Shown here piece by piece: positions 25,201 to 32,921 of a stretch of DNA of 64,000 nt. The stretch's first letter is position 1; the number at the start of each line of letters is the position of its first letter. Under the pieces are notes generated by a model. It was not told the origin of the DNA. It saw nothing but the letters and a program-made list of their open reading frames with translations, and made no database searches. The stretch is from Littorina saxatilis (taxonomy: Eukaryota; Mollusca; Gastropoda; Littorinimorpha; Littorinidae), in contig NC_090254.1 of assembly GCF_037325665.1 (NCBI RefSeq), positions 44,142,693-44,206,692 of the forward strand. Reading direction: 5' to 3'. The position numbers and the translations under genes were made by a program.

Positions 25201-28200
25201 CCCCGATGTACGCACCCGCTGTGGTCGTTTCCGGGGTTGACCAGGTCCCCCGATGTGCGCACCCGCTGTGGTCGTTTCCGGGGTTGACCGGACGTTGCCC
25301 CCCGGGCATTCGTCCTCTGTTCAGTCGCACCCTGGTTTCCTCGAAGACCATTGTGTGGCGGAGCAGTGGCGGTAGCCGTTTCCGGCGCTGCGCTTCCGGC
25401 ACTCGCTGGAAGCATAGGTCCTCTGACGTACGCACCCGCTGTGGTCGTTTCCGGGGTTGACCGGACGTTGCCCCCCGGGCATTCGTCCTCTGTTCAGTCA
25501 CACCCTGGCTTCCTCGAAGACCATTGTGTGGCGGAGCAATGGCGGTAGCCGTTACTGGCGCTGCGCTTCCGGCACTCGCTGGAAGCATAGGTCCTCTGAC
25601 GTACGCACCCGCTGTGGTCGTTTCCGGGGTTGACCGGACGTTGCCCCCCGGGCATTCGTCCTCTGTTCAGTCACACCCTGGCTTCCTCGAAGACCATTGT
25701 GTGGCGGAGCAATGGCGGTAGCCGTTACTGGCGCTGCGCTTCCGGCACTCGCTGGAAGCATAGGTCCTCTGACGTACGCACCCGCTGTGGTCGTTTCTGG
25801 GGTTGACCGGACGTTGCCTTTAGGGCATTCGGGCTTCCGGCCTCCGTCCTCGCATTCGGCGCTTCCGCTTTTCGCGGTCTCGTCTGGTGCTTTCCGGCTC
25901 CGCCCGGATTTACTGCTCCTTTCGCTTCCACTTCCTCCCGGATGTCGGTAGCTGAGGAGCAACGCCAGCCCTTCGGGCAGGTGGTGTCTCAGCTCTGGCC
26001 GATGTAGTCAGCGTTTCAACCTTCGGTTGTCGCGTCGACTGCCGTTCCGGTTCCTGCAGCTGCAGACTTGCCGTCTTTTCTCTCTTAGCCTGATCGAGGC
26101 ATGAGTTAGGACGACGTCGGGGGGGACGGATTTCCGGTTTTCCGGTTATGCCGTTTCACCGGCCTTCCACCAGTACGTGGACTTCGGTTTTTTCGCCGGT
26201 CGTGTCGGACATTCAGTCTGTCGTCAGCGATTCCACACGTGCTGGTTATTGGGAAAAGGCTTAACGCTGTCCTCTAAGCTGCGGCAGAGGTCACGTCGAA
26301 GGTTTTCCCGGGCGGGGCTTCGGCCTCCTACACTTCCTGTCTGGAAGCATAGGTTCTCCATCACAAGCGCACGTAGTGGCTTGTCTGGGGTTGACCGAGG
26401 ACTGGCCTACGGGCGTTCGGGTTCCGGCCCCAGTCCTCTTCTGTTCTGTCTCACTCTTGTTCCGTCGTGGGCATTTGTGTTTCACCAGTGCGGCAGCCGT
26501 TGTCGGCGTGGTGTTTCCGGTTTTACTGGAAGCATAAGTCCTCCATTTCAAGTACACGTTGCGGTTTTGACTGGAGTTGACAGAGGACTGGCCTACGGGC
26601 GTTTGGGCTTCCGGCCTCAGTCTACTCTATGCATCTTTCGCTTCCGTTTTTCGCGGTTTTGTCTGCTGCATTTCCGGCTCTGTTCGGATACACTTCTCCT
26701 CTCCCTGACACTCCTTCGGAGGTCGGTGGGTGAGGAACAGCAGCTGGCCTACGGGCATTTAGGCTTTTAGCCTCAGCCGGGGCAGTCTTCACCTTACCTG
26801 TTGGGTGTTGCGTTTACTGCCTAGTCAGTTCGGGTGGCCCTGGACGTTTCCCCTATTCACGACCGTCAGTAGGGGGATAAGTCAGGTCTTTTTCCGGTTG
26901 GATGGTTTTCCGGTTTCCGGTCATCTCATTCATCAGTTTACCACCAGCAACTGTGACTTCGGTTTGCGTTCGTAGCTGAGCTATTCTGGTTCTCAGTCTT
27001 TAGTCAGCAATCGAACACGTTCTGGATTTCCGTCGCAGCTCAAGCTTCGGCTCAGGATTTCCCTTGGGTGCATCGACATTGGCGGCTTCCTTGTTGTCGA
27101 TGTCGGACTTCCGTTCCGTGAAGATAGGATGTTTTTCTACTTCCGGTTCCTTAGTCACCTTTTGTAGGTACCACGGTTTGCAGGTTTTGGCTAGGCCATC
27201 TCCTCCCGAAGGTGGTATCTCTAGTGTTTTGGTTCTGCCGCGGTTTCTACTATGGTTCAGTTCCGGAACATGCTCAGCCTTGGCTGGCTTCGGCTACACG
27301 GGCTTCACCTTTTGTTCCTTCTTGCTTATTCAGCCTTTGGAACTTGCCTCCTTTCTCTACTCTGTTGGCCAGCCCTTGCTAGGGTGAGCATGGAGCAGAT
27401 GAGGCTGCCCTTCCTTCTCTACGCTCGCACGGCGGGTGTCGGAGGGACTCGTTTCTTTCGCATTCTCAGTTCCCTGAACAGTCAAAGAGAGTCGCTTAAA
27501 CTTGGCCTGCAGTAGAGATTCAGTCGAGTAGAGATCACCAGGTCTCTGACTGCTTTACAAAGGTTGAAGGAAGGTAGGGCTAGCATACTCAGAAACATGC
27601 TTAGCAGAAGCATGCTCATTCCTCTGGTTAAGCTAAGCTGGCAGCCAATAGGCAGCCTTGGCCGGGCAACAGCCATTCCACGTTGCGGCGATGGTGGTTG
27701 TTGCCTTCCCGTTTCTTGTGGCTTGTGGGGTTCTCTGGCTTCAGGTTACCCCTGTTTGGCCACAAACGTTCGGACTTTGGTCCTTGTTGTCTTTCATCGA
27801 GTCGGACTCTGTCTTTCTCTAGTGATCAGACGCGTTCTGGTGTTTCGTCCAAACTTAAGGTTCACTTGAGTTGTCCTCGGAAGTTACATTCAGGTTTTCC
27901 TGAGGGGGCATTGTCTTGGACAATGGATGTTTGAGGAGTAGTTCTTTGTGGCTTTCCTCCCCTCTCTCAGGTTTTGGCTACTCTTCTCCTTCGGGCAGAG
28001 GTTTAGTTAAGGTTCGGTTCCTGTGACTTCAGTCTTGGGCCTTTCCTCTCTTCTTCCTCATCTTAGTATGAGGCGAGTCCGGATGACGTCTGTCGGGTCG
28101 GGTTTCCTTACAGTCGCCCGGCTACAAAAGGCAACTTTGTCTAGGGCGGTTGTCCGTTTTTCTCCGCGTTGGACTCTGTCTTCAGACAGGGACAGACGCG

Positions 28201-29978
28201 CTCTGGGTTTCTGGCCAAACTCAGGTAGGCTCTTGATTTGGCTAGGAAGTTAACTGCCTGTTTTTTCCCTGAGAACTCTGGTTTCGGGAGTCTTATGGCT
28301 GGCTGGCTTCACGGTTTACGTTTACCAGTCTTGGTTTTCTGCTTTCGGTTTTTGATTCACTCTCGATTACCTTCAAGCAGACTGTTTTGGGAACATTCTG
28401 GCTTTTAGCCATTTTGTTTATGGTTGCCAGTCACATCGGTTTTTGACCACCGTGGGTCCTCACTTCCGGTAGCTTACGCACAGTCGTAAGTGGCTGCTGT
28501 CGGGTGCTACCTCTCTCCCTGCGTTCGCAGGGACTGGTAGGGGATAACTGGCGACCTTCTATTTGTGAGTTTTCTCTTCGAGGTGGACTCTGGTACTTAG
28601 TGCTTGGATGTCTCTCTCTCGCTCTTTCGTGGGGATTGGTCACTCTTATTTTGAGCTGACTTCTTTCTCACAAGCCTTTTGGGCTTTACTACATCCCAAG
28701 GTTTGCAGACTTTGGCATGGTTGTCTTAAGGTCACCGCGGGGGTTCGTCCTTCTCAGTTGAGGGGACAACCTTACGCACGGATCTTCTCAGGACATTAGC
28801 ATTTCCTTCCAATAAAGGGGGGGGGGGAAGCTTGTCTTTCCCTTGGCTCGCCAGGGTTATTAATCCAAGGCTTGGGTCTATTCCTGTGCTGTTTTTTACG
28901 GCTAGGAGATTGGAAGAAGTGCTGAGCACAGCTTTCTGGATCTCTGAGGTTGTCTCTTTCGCTTTGCCTGAGATACTTCTCGGCTGTCAATCAGGACTTT
29001 CCTTGGTTCCCTCACTGCCTGTTGGCAGTGGGCCAGCCCTGGCAAAGGCTTTTGAGTGGGTTAGATTTTCTTTCCCACTGGGACCGCCCTGATTCTTTGG
29101 CAGCGGTCCAGGTTTTTGGCAAGGTTTTTTGAGTGAGTTAGATTTTTCTTTCCCACCGCCTTGTTTTTGTAATCTGCTACATGTGATTCGGAGTAGGAAT
29201 ATGTAATTTAATCGAAAATTTTATTGTAAATTTTCATTTAATAAATATACCTACCCGAATCACATAGTATATTCCCTCCCGCCAACCCCGCTTTTGATTT
29301 GGAGAATTTATTCTTTAGGTCGAATGATATGAACCACGTGTTCAGTAGCAGTAGTGACATGGCATGCACGATGGGAGGTAACTCCCCGGGTGTATGGTCA
29401 TTACCAAGGCTACGTTTACACTTTTTGTGGTTGGGGTTGCTTCCCTTAGACGGTTAGCCTTTTCAGAACCTAGCATCTCCGATTGTGTCAATGCTACATG
29501 TGATTCGGGTAGGTATATTTATTAAATGAAAATTTACAATAAAATTTTCGATTTAAAAAAAATTGGGGGAGCATGCCCCCGAACCCCCCTAGAAAAAAGG
29601 GATTTCCTCGTATTTCATCACAAGAGAGTCCCACCCCTGAAATCAACAGAGGTTAAGAACAGAAGATCTGAAAAATCAAGATCTTTAAAAGGAGGAAGTT
29701 TTAAATTAGGATACTTAATCTCTGTCTCTCTCTCTGTCTTTCCCTGCCCCTCTCGCTCTCTCTTAATCTCTGTCTCTCTCTCCTTCCCACCATCGCATCT
29801 CTCTCCTCTCTCTTTCCCCCTAACCCCTCCCCCCCCCCCCCCCCCCTCTCTCTCTCTCTCTCTCGCTCTCTCCTCTAAGAGTGTTGTGCTTTACATGTAC
29901 ATGCAGGCGGCCAGTACAGAACCTCACCAGTTCATGGGAGTCGGGGGACGCACAAAAGCCCAGCTGGTTGTTCAATAA
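10185..29978 (+). CDS. Unrecognised 12-exon gene: Pro/Gln/Ser-rich probable nuclear protein
   Basis: Coding exons are 10185-10744, 11330-11558, 12486-12656, 13107-13338, 14492-14890, 16373-16552, 18531-18776, 19328-19509, 20035-20203, 21042-21178, 22658-22861 and 29907-29978. All junctions keep phase and the sum is exactly 927 codons with the stop. The ATG at 10185 is the first in an exon that starts after an acceptor near 10131, so the 5' UTR is spliced. The order is: Ser/Thr-rich N-terminus with an acidic stretch (residues about 155-175); a compact block from exon 3 (FKIAQIGVDNTLRVIDNDRI); a low-complexity Pro/Ser/Tyr-rich middle; His/Gln-rich exon 7; basic clusters RPRKRS and QRKRARD that look like nuclear localisation signals; a poly-Gln run; and a dense C-terminal part (HIIAWYIDYLIHENEDRT, AKFLAWMQCHLPSL, SWNQDWGWQNKSKRD). 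The weakest junction is the exon 4 donor (CGGG/GTCTAC). I do not recognise the family; a transcription-related role is inference from composition only. Confidence 0.7.
10757..10945 (+). mobile_element. Degenerate pogo-like MITE in intron 1
   Basis: CCAGTAGAACCTTCCTTTTA start, internal TTCATAACCTGTG and TTTAAGAC motifs shared with the better copies at 44258 and 58654. The 3' end is eroded. Confidence 0.6.
11100..11142. repeat. (GT)n microsatellite
   Basis: Interrupted GT run in intron 1. Confidence 0.9.
11262..11327 (+). repeat. (CAT)n microsatellite abutting a splice acceptor
   Basis: About 20 ATC units running to within two bases of the exon 2 AG at 11328-11329. Confidence 0.9.
11330..11558 (+). 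CDS. Exon 2 of the 12-exon gene
   Basis: Acceptor AG at 11328-11329 comes directly after a (CAT)n run. Reads SGTNGGGTTPLGRRLEHERE, then VTYHVLGNSALVKFEPG. Donor CAG/GTGGGG. Confidence 0.7.
12030..12240 (+). repeat. Interspersed repeat, copy 1 (GGCGAGTA-rich)
   Basis: About 210 bp rich in ACTCGCC/GGCGAGTAG motifs, starting AGGCCTGAAAGGGGCGAGTA and ending near GGACTTTCAGGGCTG. A second copy in the same orientation lies at 17892-18098. Confidence 0.75.
12486..12656 (+). CDS. Exon 3 of the 12-exon gene
   Basis: 57 codons between TCCAG and GTATGT. Hydrophobic/polar alternation (TITLVEDEHNVGTF, then RVIDNDRIVVFQDE) looks like a folded beta-rich segment, in contrast to the neighbouring low-complexity exons. 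Confidence 0.8.
13107..13338 (+). CDS. Exon 4 of the 12-exon gene
   Basis: Phase 0 start after ACCAAG; reads VHEEESPSACISRSFHALNN. The acceptor lacks a pyrimidine tract. The 3' boundary is set by the only phase-1 GT that fits exon 5, a weak CGGG/GTCTAC donor, so the end is less certain. Confidence 0.6.
13586..13853. mobile_element. hAT-like MITE (CAGGCATGGGAATT ends)
   Basis: Terminal inverted repeat CAGGCATGGGAATT / AATTCCCATGCCTG, flanked on both sides by GACGG, a 5-bp target duplication. No coding capacity. Lies in intron 4. Confidence 0.7.
13940..14418 (+). mobile_element. GGCTCACGTAAG-ended non-autonomous element, copy 1
   Basis: Ends GGCTCACGTAAG and CTTACGTGAGCC are inverted repeats. 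Inside are a (GT)n run, GACGTCACATTA motifs, GTCTCGGTCAT and TGACGTAAGAGGGTTAGACG. The inverse copy at 50607-51002 has the same order. It lies 73 bp upstream of exon 5. Confidence 0.7.
14296..14362. repeat. (GT)n microsatellite inside the element
   Basis: Pure GT run of about 30 units. Confidence 0.95.
14492..14890 (+). CDS. Exon 5 of the 12-exon gene
   Basis: Longest internal exon (399 bp), low-complexity Pro/Ser/Gly-rich (APPPPPPNT, SSSSSAAS). Acceptor CCCGATTCAG, donor CCAG/GTAAAC. Confidence 0.75.
15370..16190 (+). repeat. 47-bp minisatellite, about 17 units
   Basis: Unit core: TTGCACCTCAGAGAATAACA then AGCATTGATTTAACATGAAC and AAGCGAC. A higher-order pattern is visible: the segment with GAGTCCTCAGAG plus a CACTGACTT variant occurs at about 15430 and again at about 15665. 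Lies in intron 5. Confidence 0.9.
16373..16552 (+). CDS. Exon 6 of the 12-exon gene
   Basis: Acceptor TTCCCCAG, donor AGCAG/GTAAAC. Tyr/Gly/Pro-rich (VGYGHPHAPVYTAIPPSF). Confidence 0.8.
16690..16945. mobile_element. CCGGT-rich MITE
   Basis: ACAGTATTGGCGTTAACCGG at one end and ATTAGCGCCGTCACTG at the other form an imperfect inverted terminus. The interior repeats TACCGGT. A 33-bp host stretch (AAACAGATGGCAGAACGATA and onward) occurs on both sides, at 16658 and 16945. Confidence 0.55.
17311..17450. mobile_element. Foldback MITE of about 140 bp
   Basis: Left arm ACTGTGTGATGATATCTTCT pairs with the right arm AGAAGATATCATCACACAGT. The inner part also pairs (TCGAGACC / GGTCGAGA). No coding capacity. 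Confidence 0.8.
17892..18098 (+). repeat. Interspersed repeat, copy 2 (GGCGAGTA-rich)
   Basis: Same unit and orientation as 12030-12240, with moderate divergence. Confidence 0.7.
18143..18500 (+). mobile_element. ACACCCCCGGTATAGGGG element, copy A
   Basis: Begins TTACACCCCCGGTATAGGGG and ends CTACCTCGGAGGAATTTCTT. It contains a GTGTTTGTGT run, GAACGGACCGATCGTCACCA, and a near-perfect hairpin (18390-18471). It ends 30 bp before exon 7. The opposite-orientation copy is at 20600-20928. Confidence 0.75.
18390..18471. repeat. Perfect hairpin inside copy A
   Basis: Arms ACACCCCCGTTGGTCAAAGG (continuing to AAATAACC) and their exact complement enclose a 24-base loop that pairs further with one bulge. 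Confidence 0.85.
18531..18776 (+). CDS. Exon 7 of the 12-exon gene
   Basis: Acceptor CTTGTTTCAG, donor CACA/GTGAGT. His/Gln/Pro-rich (HQHQQHQHPPQQPPHPG), then RGRSSSRIH. Confidence 0.8.
18834..18967. mobile_element. Foldback MITE of about 134 bp
   Basis: CACAGGAGCTTGT and CGCCGGTCGATGGAAGTAT on the left pair with ATACTTCCATCGACCGGCG and ACAAGCTCCTGTG on the right. AT-rich core. Lies in intron 7. Confidence 0.8.
19090..19228. repeat. (CT)n/(CTGT)n microsatellite
   Basis: Degenerate CT and CTGT repeats in intron 7. Confidence 0.9.
19328..19509 (+). CDS. Exon 8 of the 12-exon gene
   Basis: Acceptor TTGTGTCAG, donor TTTCAG/GTGAGC. Contains GRPRKRSTSS, a basic cluster likely to act as a nuclear localisation signal. 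Confidence 0.8.
20035..20203 (+). CDS. Exon 9 of the 12-exon gene
   Basis: Acceptor ACTTTTCAG, donor CCAG/GTGCCT. Basic cluster QRKRARD followed by a CAG/CAA-encoded poly-Gln run of about ten residues. Confidence 0.8.
20400..20590 (+). repeat. Interspersed repeat related to 61020-61220
   Basis: Both stretches share the order GATGCATGCT, ATATTCGTGTT/TATTTTCGTGTT, CATGGA and TTGTGCTTGC. Probably fragments of a low-copy SINE-like family. Confidence 0.4.
20600..20928 (-). mobile_element. ACACCCCCGGTATAGGGG element, copy B (inverted)
   Basis: Runs in reverse orientation from AACAAGAAATTCCTCCGAGG to CCTATACCGGGGGTGTAAAG. It shares GGTCCGTTCATTCTTGAGAT and the AACAC run with copy A, but lost part of the hairpin arm. 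Confidence 0.75.
21042..21178 (+). CDS. Exon 10 of the 12-exon gene
   Basis: Reads GHIIAWYIDYLIHENEDRTQ and LFHTDDFYFLDSLRKK. This begins the compact C-terminal part. The acceptor (AACCAAG) has no pyrimidine tract. Donor AAAAAG/GTAGGT. Confidence 0.75.
21640..22368 (+). repeat. 55-bp minisatellite, about 13 units
   Basis: Unit TTGCTGGTCTTTTGTCAGCT + TTCATTGATTATGGTGTGTG + TGTAGTGTGTGTGGG. Units are almost identical; the first carries a T-to-C change (GACTATGG). Lies in intron 10. Confidence 0.95.
22381..22515. mobile_element. Small hAT-like MITE
   Basis: CATAGCTGCCAACC at the left and GGTTCGCAGCTATG at the right form an imperfect inverted terminus around a CCGGGAATCTCC/CCTGGATTTTG core. Confidence 0.65.
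22658..22861 (+). CDS. Exon 11 of the 12-exon gene
   Basis: 68 codons, acceptor CTTCCCAG, donor CGCAAG/GTAAAG. Trp/Phe-rich (KFLAWMQCHLPS, SWNQDWGWQN, VFFYFQHRK) with high GC third positions, unlike the surrounding repeats. Confidence 0.85.
22906..23088. mobile_element. Pogo-like MITE with TA target duplication
   Basis: CAGTCGAACCCGTC start, GGTTCCACTG end, flanked by TA on both sides. Lies at the start of the 7-kb last intron. Confidence 0.75.
23678..23888 (+). repeat. Left inverted terminal repeat of the DIRS-like element
   Basis: From TTAAATTACATATTCCTACT to ATATCATTCGACCT. The inner 180 bp match the reverse complement of 29315-29500 closely. Confidence 0.75.
24000..24600 (+). repeat. 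Three degenerate units of about 215 bp in the DIRS-like leader
   Basis: Each unit carries AGTTGGTRAGC, TTTGACAGGAA, TTTTCGTCCG, CAGTAACT/CAGTGACT, GGCCGCCA and GTGGCTAGGC in that order; starts near 24002, 24219 and 24431. Confidence 0.75.
25195..25830 (+). repeat. 173-bp GC-rich tandem array
   Basis: Units repeat every 173 bp (for example GTGTGGCGGAGCAATGGCGG at about 25527 and 25700, with a variant at 25354). The last units are nearly identical and the outer ones diverged. Diverged relatives (GTTGACCG, GGAAGCATAGGT) continue to about 26770. Confidence 0.85.
29175..29265 (+). repeat. Internal complementary region of the DIRS-like element
   Basis: 29175-29211 is the exact complement of 23678-23714. 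About 29210-29265 is the complement of the element's right end (29498-29556), with one mismatch near the join. Confidence 0.75.
29315..29556 (-). repeat. Right inverted terminal repeat of the DIRS-like element
   Basis: From AGGTCGAATGATATGAACCA to AAATTTTCGATTTA. The outermost 50 bp differ from the left end, as in DIRS elements, where the two outer extensions are unlike. Confidence 0.75.
29907..29978 (+). CDS. Exon 12 (last) of the 12-exon gene
   Basis: Acceptor ACATGCAG; 23 codons ending KAQLVVQ and TAA. Separated from exon 11 by a 7-kb intron filled with nested transposons. Confidence 0.7.
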   Translation, partial: AASTEPHQFMGVGGRTKAQLVVQ

Positions 29979-32040
29979 CCAGCTTCTCCTGAACTAGCTC
30001 CGTGGAACTCATCACTTGGCCGTCCCCATGAACATTATTAATCGGTTCAAGCTTCAGTGACAATGAAGTAACTGACTGCAAATTTCCGGGCAAAAAGTCC
30101 CCATTAAGATGATTATTGGGTTCAAATTGCAGTGGCAATGGATAGAATTATTGTCATTTCCCAGGAAACCGAATCGTCTTAAATACACATTATTTGCGTG
30201 TGTGGTGGATTCTGCTCTTTCTCTCACTATTTTTTTTACCTTGGGGGATTTATGAACACTAATTTATTGTTTTGATATTTTGAATTGCTACTAGTACCTC
30301 AGGTAACATTTGAGATGTAGATCGAGGTTTCAGATACCACATCCATGGAAGGTGAATACCCATGCAATTTAAGACTGCCAAACATGTGAGAAATCGAGGT
30401 CTTAAAAACGGACGGAGTCTTAAAAGGGGGAGGGTACATTTACAGAGGTTATGAACAGAAAATGGGAAAACTCAAGGTTTTAAAATTTAATAGGCGGAAG
30501 TCTTAATTGGGAGACCTTAAAAGATAGGCTAAACTGTACAAGGCACGGGCTGCATGTACTCGACTCTTCGGCAAAAAGACTTGATGCATGGATTTTTCTT
30601 TCTTTTGTAACAAGGAGACGGAAACTCAAATTGTTCAGATCGGTTTGCCTTCTTGGAAAGATTTAGGGCGAAAATCTCAGCCCCCTTCTATAAAATCTTG
30701 CAAGATGCAGGAACTTCTGTAACTGAGAAGAAAACTCAAATTGTTCAAATCAGTGTGCCTTAATTCTAGGATAGAAGGGTTAAGATGAGGTCCCGCAAGA
30801 TGTGTGAGCTTATGGAAAGGTGCATGTTCACTTATGTTGTTACTTTGCATGCTCAGGGAGTTTTCTTTGTTTTTGTTGTTGAATCCTTGGAGTATTGTGT
30901 TGCGTTGGTTTCATTGTTTTTACAATACAGTGCCTTATAGTTATTTTGTTGCTCCCCTGAAAACGGAGTATGGTTGCCTAAATGGCGGCACAAAAACATG
31001 TCAAAAATTAATTTACTCGTGCAAAATAATAAAACAAAACAAAAAACAAGATGAGTGTACGTGGGAGCTTCAGCCTATGAACCCAGACGAAGAAAACATT
31101 TATTTGCCTTTGGCGAGCAAAGAATAATGTGCACCCCCAGCTCTAAAACTTAGCTGGTTTAATCATATTTACTAATAAATGACTCTGGTAAAGTCATTGT
31201 CCATCAGTACTCTCAAACTTGAAACATCTCTGGTGATGAACGATTTGCAGGAGCTGTAGTTTCAGATTTCAGATGTTCAAAGTCAGAAGAAATTCTGTTA
31301 CATTTTTGTTACCCAAGTATGACTGGTTTATCTCTCTCCGTGTTTTCACAGGCTAACCAGAGGACAGGTTGCATATCAATTTAACTGCTCGGAAATCTGC
31401 AGTACACTATGGACGGTATTCACATGTTCGGCAGTCTTTTGCGAATATCGTGCTTTAATTGGAGTATGGCGCAAAAATATTCTTTGGGAATTTGCCCAGA
31501 ACACTCCACATTTTTTCAATGCCTTAAAATTGCCTTGAATGTCTGTCTGTATTATGCATTAGAAATTCAGGACATACTAATAGTCATTGTGAAAAAGCTA
31601 GTCGACGTCGTTCTTTACATGGAAAGAATGTCAATCTTTTTATGCTTGTTCAGAGTTTTAAACGCCACTTGTTTTCGGTTTGTTCAAAGAAAGAATTATT
31701 TTCATTGTTGGCAAGTTCCAAGCATGTTGAATTTGCATGTTAATTGATTTTATCGTGTTATTTCAATACTTTTGGGGGGATAAAGGATTCCATGTTTCCA
31801 TGATAAGATGTTGTGGTCTGATGCATATTACATTGATTTCACAAGCAGACAATTTTTTTCTTTCTCCTTCCCATCTTCTCTTCAAAAGAGGAGAAAATTA
31901 CGAAGCAGTATTCGTTTTACATTCAAGGTTTTTTTTACAGTGAATGCTCAAATTCATTCCAGATTGTATTGTACAAGACCACTTGTTTTATCAGTGCTTT
32001 TGCACAAGGATCCTTATTTGATTTTATTCAATAAACCTTC
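29979..32040 (+). other. 3' UTR / downstream flank of the 12-exon gene
   Basis: AATAAA occurs at 31028-31033, 31174-31179 and 32030-32035, so the 3' UTR could end near any of these. A pogo-like MITE remnant (about 30350-30540, CTTAAAAACGGACGGAGTC, ACAGAGGTTATGAACAG) lies inside. The rest is AT-rich with no coding block. Confidence 0.45.
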
Positions 32041-32231
32041 TTTACACATTGAACTGTGTGTGTGTGTTACGTTTGTGTGTGTGTGTGATAGATAATGTTT
32101 ATTTTGTGGGTAAGCATACAAAAGATATGTAGAGAGCATTGCTGCAAGGGGAAATGAAACCGTACATAATACATTGTTAATAATAGACTCATCAGTCACA
32201 TGTACAGATCGAGTCAAGCACACTCCTTATA

Positions 32232-32505
32232 AAAACAGTTCGGCCTGATGTCTCAGATGTCACATGGGTTAACACCATCCCTCCACTTGGTCACATACCA
32301 AAAATGAAGGGTGCTCAGTGGGCACAGTATTCATTAATTTTGTAAATAAAACAAGTGGCTTTCCAAGAAATTAATTCATAAAAAAATTCCGACTGCATCG
32401 AGGAGCTAGATGTTAATATTTGGTATGTGATCAAGTGGAGGGCTGGTCTTATCCCATGTAAATTCCTGTCCAGATTTGAGATGGTGAGCCGACCTGTTTC
32501 CACGA
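32232..32505. mobile_element. Inverted-arm MITE
   Basis: CCCTCCACTTGGTCACATACC near 32280 pairs with GGTATGTGATCAAGTGGAGG near 32420. Outer arms AACAGTTCGGCC / CCGACCTGTTTCC also pair. Same family as 32922-33756. Confidence 0.65.
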
Positions 32506-32921
32506 GAAGCAGTTTAACCTTTAAATGCAACTACACCGACTTGGTGCAACCTCCTGACTGCATGTTTACTGGAATATGACTTACGTTAAATTTCAAGATT
32601 CAAGCCTTTTAGGTTTTATAGTTTGAAAGGGAAACCCAAGACAGAGACAAATCAATTAATGCATATGAGCGGGATATAACAAAAGTCTTATGCAAATAAA
32701 TTGTCCAATTTCTACAGAAAAAGTACTTACGTAGTTGTATTGTTAAAAAACCCAAAGAAGAACAACACAGAATTATATCCAAAGCATACATGTATGCATA
32801 GTTTATTTTTTTCATGCACAGGTTTACACACATTATCATACATAAATAAATATTACCTTCCTAATAATACAAGCATCATTTCATTTCTCAGATATGAATA
32901 CATGGACATGTATTTCCTCCC

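Larger units (their letters stand above)
23678..29556 (+). mobile_element. DIRS-like retroelement (tyrosine-recombinase type), old copy
   Basis: The repeat architecture identifies it. A left terminal repeat (23678 to about 23888) is inverted relative to the right one (about 29315-29556). Just inside the right repeat is an internal complementary region (29175-29265) made of two parts. The first is the complement of the left outer end (37 bp, exact). The second is the complement of the right outer end (about 55 bp, near exact). This arrangement is the known hallmark of DIRS elements, which recombine through a circle. The interior (about 5.3 kb, GC-rich) holds tandem repeats; I recognise no intact reverse transcriptase or recombinase, so the copy is broken or non-autonomous. 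No target duplication is seen, as expected. The two terminal repeats still match closely, so it is not very ancient. Confidence 0.6.
23312..29639. mobile_element. CAGGGGTGGGAC-ended hAT-like element, split
   Basis: Inverted termini CAGGGGTGGGAC / GTCCCACCCCTG with AATCA next to the left end and AAATC/AATCA at the right. Its own interior is short (23312-23677 and 29557-29639, with GGGGGAGCATGCCCCCGAAC near the right end). The rest is the DIRS-like insertion. Confidence 0.55.
23225..29720. mobile_element. Pogo-like MITE split by a nested insertion
   Basis: The left part (23225-23311) reads ACAGTGGAACCATG ... AGGTCTTTAAAAGGAGGGGG. The right part (29640-29720) continues the same family consensus (ACAGAGGTTAAGAACAG, CTTTAAAAGGAGG). 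Everything between is a later insertion. The 3' terminus runs into a CT microsatellite and is eroded. Confidence 0.6.

Noticed and set aside
24939-25962. Long overlapping frames on both strands with repeated protein segments
   Set aside because: They follow the 173-bp GC-rich tandem array; both strands are open because the DNA is GC-rich and periodic. No known domain was seen.
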